Assembly: GCA_023460795.1 (NCBI GenBank)
Contig: JAEWPC010000009.1
Span: 1 to 36,802 of the forward strand
DNA from: Bacillota bacterium
GTDB lineage: Bacteria; Bacillota; Bacilli; Paenibacillales; Paenibacillaceae
Reading direction: 5' to 3'
DNA: 36,802 nt
Shown: piece by piece, positions 32,989 through 36,802 of the stretch
How the letters are laid out: each line of letters begins with the position of its first letter
Numbering within the stretch: the stretch's first letter is position 1
Program-made: the position numbers and the translations under genes
The notes under the pieces: model-generated
The model's input: only the letters and a program-made list of their open reading frames with translations
Told to the model about the DNA's origin: nothing
Database searches by the model: none

Positions 32989-33480
32989 ATGAACGGTTGG
33001 AACGATCAAATGGCGGTGGCAGTCGCAGCCGGCGAAGGGGTATTGTTGATCATCGTATTGTTCGTCGTGATCGGGTTGTCGAGCAAATTGAGCAAGCTGA
33101 CGAAGGCCCATCAGAAGCTCCTCGGGGAGACGGGCGTTACGAATATGGAAGACGTCATGCATGCGGTTCATCATCAACTCGCAGAGGTAGACGGTAAACT
33201 GAACGAGCATCAAACATCGCTCGGCAAGCACGAAAGACGCCTAGCCGCCCTGAAGGGGCGAATCGGCGTCCATCGGTTTAACGCTTTCTCTGATTCCGGA
33301 AGCGACCTTAGCTTCTCCGTCGCGATAGTCAACGAAGCGCAAGACGGAGTCGTGATCACCGGCATTCACGGAAGAGAACAAACGTTCTTGTACGCGAAGC
33401 CGATCGACAAAGGCCAATCCGCATATATGCTAACTCCGGAGGAGAAAACGGCGATTACTCAGGCAATGCAAAAGGAATAG
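32989..33480 (+). CDS. DUF4446 family membrane-anchored protein
   Basis: A 163-residue protein with one N-terminal membrane segment (VAAGEGVLLIIVLFVVIGL), a coiled-coil region (about 30-85) and a small C-terminal domain (LKGRIGVHRFNAFSDSGSDLSFSVAIVNEAQDGVVITGIHGR split here by strand breaks) typical of DUF4446. Function unknown. The start has GGGGGAGACAGG upstream. Its last 26 nt overlap the 3' end of yyaC on the other strand. Confidence 0.85.
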   Translation: MNGWNDQMAVAVAAGEGVLLIIVLFVVIGLSSKLSKLTKAHQKLLGETGVTNMEDVMHAVHHQLAEVDGKLNEHQTSLGKHERRLAALKGRIGVHRFNAFSDSGSDLSFSVAIVNEAQDGVVITGIHGREQTFLYAKPIDKGQSAYMLTPEEKTAITQAMQKE

Positions 33481-34072
33481 TCGCGTTGCGTGTGTTATGT
33501 ATGGCTTTCGAAATACTTTGAGCGATAATTTCGGACATCTTCACGACGAGGTTAAGACGCGTATTCTGCAGCACGAAATACTCCATGAAGCCGCCGACGT
33601 TCACGATGCCGGTCATGTGAATATCGCCTACCGGAGGCAGCTCTTTGTTCACGCCGGCGCCGGGACGTACCGGTCCCGAACCGACTTGGATGCACCCAAC
33701 GCTGGATACTTGTCCAAGACAGGCGTCAACGGCGATGACGAACGGTTGGCGCGTCGAACGTAATATTTTCAGCAGGGTATCCCCTAAATTCATGGCGTGT
33801 ACCGGTTCTTCCAACGTACCGTAGAGGTCGTATAGGCTGCTGTTCTCGCGCGCGAGCGCAGTGCCTACGAGCGGACCCAGCGAGTCACCGGTCGAACGGT
33901 CAGTGCCTACGCATACGACGATAATACGACGATCGTGGGGCAAACCTCCGAGATACTGCTCCACTTTGTGGGATAATCGATGTAAGACAGTAGGTTCGTT
34001 ATAAGGAATCTTCAAAGAGAGCGCTGCCGTATCGGTCGCAGAGCCCGGACGTTTCTCCCATAAGCCGTTCAT
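33455..34072 (-). CDS. yyaC: Spore protease YyaC (DUF1256, GPR-like)
   Basis: A 205-residue protein related to the germination protease. Motifs: VVCVGTDRSTGDSLGPLVG, PVHAMNLGDTL, FVIAVDACLG and GDIHMTGIVNVGGFMEYFVLQ. In Bacillus subtilis yyaC is a forespore-expressed gene; a forespore-type promoter is visible here. It is convergent with the DUF4446 gene and is one of the few genes on the right arm facing the fork. It supports a spore-forming host. Confidence 0.93.
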   Translation of the reverse strand: MNGLWEKRPGSATDTAALSLKIPYNEPTVLHRLSHKVEQYLGGLPHDRRIIVVCVGTDRSTGDSLGPLVGTALARENSSLYDLYGTLEEPVHAMNLGDTLLKILRSTRQPFVIAVDACLGQVSSVGCIQVGSGPVRPGAGVNKELPPVGDIHMTGIVNVGGFMEYFVLQNTRLNLVVKMSEIIAQSISKAIHNTRNATIPFALPE

Positions 34073-34105
34073 CCGTCCGCCTCGCCTCCTCCCATATCAT
34101 GTTAC

Positions 34106-34135
34106 TAGTATATGGACGGGGCCGTTCTTTTATAC
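34106..34135 (-). promoter_or_regulatory. Forespore (sigma-G/sigma-F-type) promoter of yyaC
   Basis: On the minus strand AGTATA (-35 like TGHATA) and TATACTA (-10 like CATAHTA) are separated by 18 bp and lie about 35 nt before the yyaC start. Motif-based call; sigma-F and sigma-G cannot be separated by eye. Confidence 0.55.
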
Positions 34136-34177
34136 TTATTGCGGGCGGCTAAGTTGAAATAACGAGGGGAAATCAGA

Positions 34178-34423
34178 ATGATGCCTCTATTGATAGCTTT
34201 CGATTCTACGCAGCAAGCGCTCCGCGCCGAGATGCTGCTCGAGTACGCGGACATAGAGATCGATATTTGCCCGACTCCGAAGGAGATTACCGCAGGCTGC
34301 GCGCTATCGATTGCTTTTCCTTCCGAAGAGCTGGACCAAGTGAAGCAGATTATCGTCTCGGAGAACGTGGAGATCAGAGGTCTATTCGAGAAAACCGCTG
34401 ACGGGTACGATCAGATCGCATAG
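34178..34423 (+). CDS. DUF3343 family protein
   Basis: An 81-residue protein with the DUF3343 layout: N-terminal PLLIAFDSTQQALRAEMLL, a central CPTPKEITAGCALSIAF with conserved Cys, and a short acidic end. The family is described as putative Se/S-carrier-like, but no function is proven. The start has GAGGGGAAA upstream. It lies 21 nt before the MscS gene, with which it is probably co-transcribed. Confidence 0.85.
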   Translation: MMPLLIAFDSTQQALRAEMLLEYADIEIDICPTPKEITAGCALSIAFPSEELDQVKQIIVSENVEIRGLFEKTADGYDQIA

Positions 34424-34444
34424 GGAAGAGGAGGGACATTGGCG

Positions 34445-35362
34445 ATGGATGGCGAGAGCACAGTCGAAGTAACGACAGCTAAAGGTCTGTGGGAACAATT
34501 CATCGATAGTTTAACGGAAAAAATCGAAGATACGCAGATGTGGACATCGGTGGCGACGGTTATCGGCCGGATATTGCTTATTCTTATCGTCAGCCGTCTT
34601 GTGCTCATGATCCTGAACCGATTCATTGACCACGTCACCAGCGAACGAGGGACAACCCGTCTGAAGCTCAGAACAAGACGCGTGCAGACGCTAGGAAGGC
34701 TGCTGAAGAACGCTGCAGGGTATACGATCAACTTCATCGTCATTCTGCTCGTGCTCGGAGAGTTCAACATCCAGCTGGCTCCGCTGCTCGCCGGTGCAGG
34801 CGTGATCGGCCTCGCGATCGGTTTCGGAGCTCAAAGTTTAGTTAAGGATGTAATAACGGGCTTCTTCATCATTCTGGAAGATCAGTTCGCCGTAGGCGAC
34901 GTGATTCAGACGGGCAACTTCAAAGGAACGGTCGAGATGATCGGCTTACGGGCCACGAGGCTTAAGAGTTGGACGGGAGAGATTCATATTATCCCGAACG
35001 GATCGATCGTCGAAGTGACGAACTTCTCGGTGAACAACGCGATCGCGGTCATCGACGTGAACATCGCATATGAGGAGCAAGTCAGCCAAGCGATGGAAAT
35101 CGTCAGAGGCGTGCTCGTAAAGCTCGAAGATCCGAACATCGTCAACACGCCTGAATTGCTCGGCATTCAGACGATGAACGCGCAAGGCATCACCTTGAGG
35201 GTTACGGTGGAGTGCAGACCGAATACCCAATCCGTCGTCACGAGGAAAATCAACGAAGAGGTCAAACGCGTATTCGAGGACAATGGGATCGCAGCCCCGT
35301 ACCAGCGCATGATGACCGTTCAACAGCGGGCTGATATGGTCGATCGAACGGGAGGAGCTTAA
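34445..35362 (+). CDS. Small-conductance mechanosensitive channel (MscS family)
   Basis: A 305-residue membrane channel that would open on osmotic downshock. Membrane segments lie near ATVIGRILLILIVSRLVLMIL, near NFIVILLVLGEF, and in the pore helix APLLAGAGVIGLAIGFGAQSL. The beta domain follows with EDQFAVGDVIQTG and IIPNGSIVEVTNFS. Either TTG at 34439 or ATG at 34445 could start; the ATG has better spacing to GGAGGG. It ends 1 nt before the DUF951 gene. Confidence 0.92.
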   Translation: MDGESTVEVTTAKGLWEQFIDSLTEKIEDTQMWTSVATVIGRILLILIVSRLVLMILNRFIDHVTSERGTTRLKLRTRRVQTLGRLLKNAAGYTINFIVILLVLGEFNIQLAPLLAGAGVIGLAIGFGAQSLVKDVITGFFIILEDQFAVGDVIQTGNFKGTVEMIGLRATRLKSWTGEIHIIPNGSIVEVTNFSVNNAIAVIDVNIAYEEQVSQAMEIVRGVLVKLEDPNIVNTPELLGIQTMNAQGITLRVTVECRPNTQSVVTRKINEEVKRVFEDNGIAAPYQRMMTVQQRADMVDRTGGA

Positions 35363-35363
35363 G

Positions 35364-35594
35364 ATGGAACGTAAGGTATTCGAGCTTGGGGATATCGTAC
35401 AAATGAAGAAACAACACCCTTGCGGGGCCAACGAGATGGAGATTATCCGCATGGGGATGGACATTCGGATCAAATGCGTGAAATGCAAGCATAGCATTCT
35501 GCTGCCCCGAGCGAAGTTCGAAAAGGGGTTCAAAAAAGTGCTTCGATCCGCTACACCTGGAGCTTCTGAGGGCGGTTTAGAGGAACGGGCATAG
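35364..35594 (+). CDS. DUF951 family protein
   Basis: A 76-residue protein with the DUF951 signature (FELGDIVQMKKQHPCGANEMEI, here split as residues 6-27, and KCVKCKHSILLPRAKFEKGFKKV). The Cys-x2-Cys pair may bind metal. The start ATG lies one base after the mscS stop and has GGGAGGAG upstream. The last about 12 residues are beyond the usual length. In many Firmicutes it precedes ychF, which is not seen here. Confidence 0.88.
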   Translation: MERKVFELGDIVQMKKQHPCGANEMEIIRMGMDIRIKCVKCKHSILLPRAKFEKGFKKVLRSATPGASEGGLEERA

Positions 35595-35621
35595 AAATGT
35601 TTTCCATGCAGCTCCGACCGC

Positions 35622-35650
35622 TTGCAAGCACGATTGATCTATGATATGAT
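35622..35650 (+). promoter_or_regulatory. Sigma-A promoter of tRNA-Ser
   Basis: TTGCAA (-35, 35622-35627), 17 bp, TATGAT (-10, 35645-35650). Transcription would begin about 6 nt before the tRNA. Confidence 0.75.
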
Positions 35651-35662
35651 ACTTCTTGCTGC

Positions 35663-35753
35663 GGAGAGGTACCCAAGTGGTCCAAGGGGGTTGACTCGAA
35701 ATCATCTAGGCGTCGCAAGGCGTGCGTGGGTTCGAATCCCACCCTCTCCGCCA
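35663..35753 (+). tRNA. tRNA-Ser (anticodon CGA)
   Basis: A class II tRNA of 91 nt including an encoded CCA. The acceptor GGAGAGG pairs with CCTCTCC. The anticodon loop CTCGAAA gives CGA (reads UCG). The variable arm is long, as in tRNA-Ser, and the T arm is GTGGG-TTCGAAT-CCCAC. The anticodon stem GTTGA/TCATC contains one U-U mismatch (position 28-42). Confidence 0.95.
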
Positions 35754-35809
35754 TCCAACAAAAAATGAACTAGCGATCCCAACGGGGTCGCTTTTTTTGT
35801 TGGATGGCG
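35749..35809. terminator. Nested inverted repeat and terminator after tRNA-Ser
   Basis: The inner hairpin AGCGATCCC-AAC-GGGGTCGCT (35772-35792) is followed by seven T and is a good terminator. It is enclosed by a perfect 17-bp inverted repeat (35749-35765 / 35793-35809, arm CGCCATCCAACAAAAAA) whose left arm includes the last five bases of the tRNA (CGCCA). The element is symmetric and could act in both directions. Confidence 0.85.
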
Positions 35810-35820
35810 AGGTGGGATGA

Positions 35821-36042
35821 GAACGGGTCGTGAAGCGGACATGTCCGGGGGACATGTTCGTAGACCCAGGGACTCGAATCTACCCTCGATAAGTGGGCTC
35901 GAACGGGTCGTGAAGCGAACAAGTCCGGGAGACATGTTCGTAGACCCAGGGACTCGAATCCCACCCTCGATAAGTGGGGTTCGAACGGGTCGTGAAGCGG
36001 ACATGTCCGGGGGACATGTTCGTAGACCCAGGGAATCGAACG
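35821..36042. repeat. Tandem repeat, about 2.7 units of 80-82 bp, next to tRNA-Ser
   Basis: Units begin with GAACGGGTCGTGAAGCG at 35821, 35901 and 35983 (periods 80 and 82; the third is partial). Each has a palindromic part (ACATGTCC-GGG-GGACATGT in units 1 and 3, changed in unit 2), then TTCGTAGACCCAGGGA and a tRNA T-arm-like end. In unit 2 that end (TCGAATCCCACCCTC, 35954-35968) is identical to 35732-35746 of tRNA-Ser. No convincing coding sequence lies in it. Confidence 0.9.
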
Positions 36043-36083
36043 GCCTACGGGCAGTTTTTTTACTATCTTAGAAATGAATCAAT

Positions 36084-36109
36084 TGAAACCTTTTCCATTC
36101 CTGTGTGTC
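36084..36109 (+). promoter_or_regulatory. ECF-type promoter upstream of the sigma factor gene
   Basis: TGAAAC (36084-36089, followed by CTTTT), 16 bp, then TGTC (36106-36109) resembles ECF promoters (TGAAAC-N16-CGTC) apart from one -10 base. It suggests that the sigma factor activates its own operon. Confidence 0.5.
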
Positions 36110-36137
36110 TTTATTGTAGAAGGAAGGTGAGAGCCAA

Positions 36138-36662
36138 TTGGAGCAGAAGGAGCTGCTTAGGCAATGGATTCAACAATATTATGATCGGTTAACTTATGTA
36201 GCGTATACCTACGTCCATGATCAAAGAAGGGCAGAAGATCTGGTTCAACAGACTTTTATGAATGCTTATTTATCTATAGATCAACTTAAAGACTCATCTC
36301 GTCCATATCCCTGGTTAGTTCGGATTGTTATCAATCAATGCCTTAATGAAACCCGGAAAAACAGCCGAGAGCAACCGATGGAATTTCTGCCGGAGCAGAG
36401 AAGTATGAGCACTGAAGATATTTACATGCAACAAAGCAGAGACAGGGAAGTCTATGCCGCAATCATGTCTTTGCTGGAGAAATTCCGCACGCCTATCATC
36501 CTTTATTACTTTGAGGAGTTGTCAGTTCGGGAAATTGCAGAAGCATTAAAGCTCAGCGAAGGTGCAATTAAGACACGCCTCCGCAGAGGAAGAGATCAAT
36601 TGAAAAATAAACTAAAAGGAGTTGAAACGGATGAACTTGGAGACGCTTATTCGTCAAGCTAA
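36138..36662 (+). CDS. ECF-type RNA polymerase sigma factor
   Basis: A 174-residue sigma-70 family factor with only regions 2 and 4. Region 2: YDRLTYVAYTYVHDQRRAED and LVQQTFMNAYLSI; then PYPWLVRIVINQCLNETRK. Region 4: ILYYFEELSVREIAEALKLS followed by GAIKTRLRRGRDQL. The start is TTG at 36138 behind GAAGGTGAGAG. Base use is more AT-rich than the genes before it. The next gene starts within its last 32 nt, as is usual for a sigma/anti-sigma pair. The signal it answers is unknown. Confidence 0.9.
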   Translation: MEQKELLRQWIQQYYDRLTYVAYTYVHDQRRAEDLVQQTFMNAYLSIDQLKDSSRPYPWLVRIVINQCLNETRKNSREQPMEFLPEQRSMSTEDIYMQQSRDREVYAAIMSLLEKFRTPIILYYFEELSVREIAEALKLSEGAIKTRLRRGRDQLKNKLKGVETDELGDAYSSS

Positions 36663-36802
36663 ACCGGATTATATCCAAGCTGATTCAGACAAAGTGACAT
36701 CAGCTATTCTGGAAAGATTACAGGAATTGCCTAAGACACAAAGACGGAAAATCTCTGTGAAGATCGCAGTGGTCGCCGCAGCTTTATTTGCGATGATGTT
36801 GT
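36631..36802 (+). CDS. Probable anti-sigma factor, N-terminal part (partial)
   Basis: The start ATG at 36631 has a strong site (AAAAGGAGTTG) and overlaps the sigma gene by 32 nt. The 57 visible residues start MNLETLIRQAKPDYIQADSD, continue with a helical cytoplasmic segment (VTSAILERLQEL) and a basic patch (KTQRRKISVK), and enter a membrane segment (IAVVAAALFAMML) as the window ends. The context fits a membrane-bound partner that holds the sigma factor. No anti-sigma domain can be confirmed from this part. Confidence 0.7.
   Translation, partial: MNLETLIRQAKPDYIQADSDKVTSAILERLQELPKTQRRKISVKIAVVAAALFAMML

Noticed and set aside
34103..34140. Plus-strand sigma-A promoter for DUF3343-mscS (TATACT at 34131)
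   Set aside because: No acceptable -35 at 16-18 bp; the same bases fit the yyaC forespore promoter on the other strand better.
35821..36042. CRISPR array
   Set aside because: Units of 80-82 bp follow each other directly, with no unique spacers of constant length and no cas genes.
35702..36071. Open frames over the tRNA and repeat array (for example one with an EGGIRTHA motif)
   Set aside because: Such motifs are typical false translations of tRNA genes; the frames are made of the 80-bp repeat and lack ribosome sites.

Overview
The window spans the replication origin of a Gram-positive, spore-forming bacterium of moderate GC content, most likely family Paenibacillaceae (Paenibacillus/Cohnella type). 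The evidence is the 16S 5' end on the minus strand at the left edge, the Bacillales order gyrA-gyrB-remB-recF-yaaA-dnaN-dnaA-oriC-rpmH-rnpA-yidC-jag-mnmE-mnmG-rsmG-noc-soj-spo0J, a sporulation protease (yyaC), consensus Bacillus-type parS sites, and YesN-type two-component and carbohydrate ABC genes typical of this family. The origin lies at about 20.5-22.5 kb. Genes to its left are mostly on the minus strand and genes to its right mostly on the plus strand, so nearly all are co-directional with replication.

Left part (1-11.2 kb, minus strand): the 5' end of a 16S rRNA gene with leader and sigma-A promoter. Upstream of it is a carbohydrate-use island of two transcription units. The first has a GH2 glycosidase, a YesM-like sensor kinase and a YesN-like AraC response regulator, and ends in a terminator. 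The second has two CUT1 permeases, a lipoprotein sugar-binding protein and a second, paralogous GH2 enzyme, and ends in a terminator just before the rRNA promoter. In the usual layout gyrA (here with an HD-GYP gene) directly precedes the rRNA operon, so the island looks inserted between them. Likely logic: an extracellular oligosaccharide is sensed by the kinase, the regulator activates the transporter genes, and the imported sugar is cleaved inside the cell by the GH2 enzymes. No ABC ATPase is encoded; a shared MsmX-type ATPase elsewhere is expected.

Origin part (11.2-22.5 kb): a degenerate HD-GYP protein, gyrA with its own extended -10 promoter, a YheC/YheD-like ATP-grasp gene inverted between gyrA and gyrB, then gyrB, remB, recF, yaaA, dnaN and dnaA. 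oriC is bipartite. A cluster of DnaA boxes lies upstream of dnaA. A second cluster between dnaA and dnaN has a palindromic box pair, a perfect box, a GC patch, two DnaA-trio triplets and an AT-rich stretch, which is the layout of the Bacillus basal unwinding system.

Right part (22.5-35.6 kb, mostly plus strand): rpmH-rnpA-yidC-jag, mnmE-mnmG-rsmG, then parS sites and noc-soj-spo0J (a further parS lies inside spo0J). These are followed by a cysteine desulfurase-like gene, a DUF4446 protein, yyaC (minus strand, with a forespore-type promoter), a DUF3343 protein, an MscS channel and a DUF951 protein.

Right edge (35.6-36.8 kb): a tRNA-Ser(CGA) gene with a nested inverted repeat/terminator, then about three tandem units of 80-82 bp. 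Each carries a hairpin, and one carries a 15-nt exact copy of the tRNA 3' half. After these come an ECF sigma factor with an apparent autoregulatory promoter and the start of a membrane-anchored, probable anti-sigma gene. The expected ychF-rpsF neighbourhood is not seen within the window, so the tRNA appears to mark a variable boundary. The tRNA-flanking repeat array and the regulatory layout of the noc leader and the dnaA-dnaN gap are the most unusual signals. I did not find a clearly new multi-gene system.
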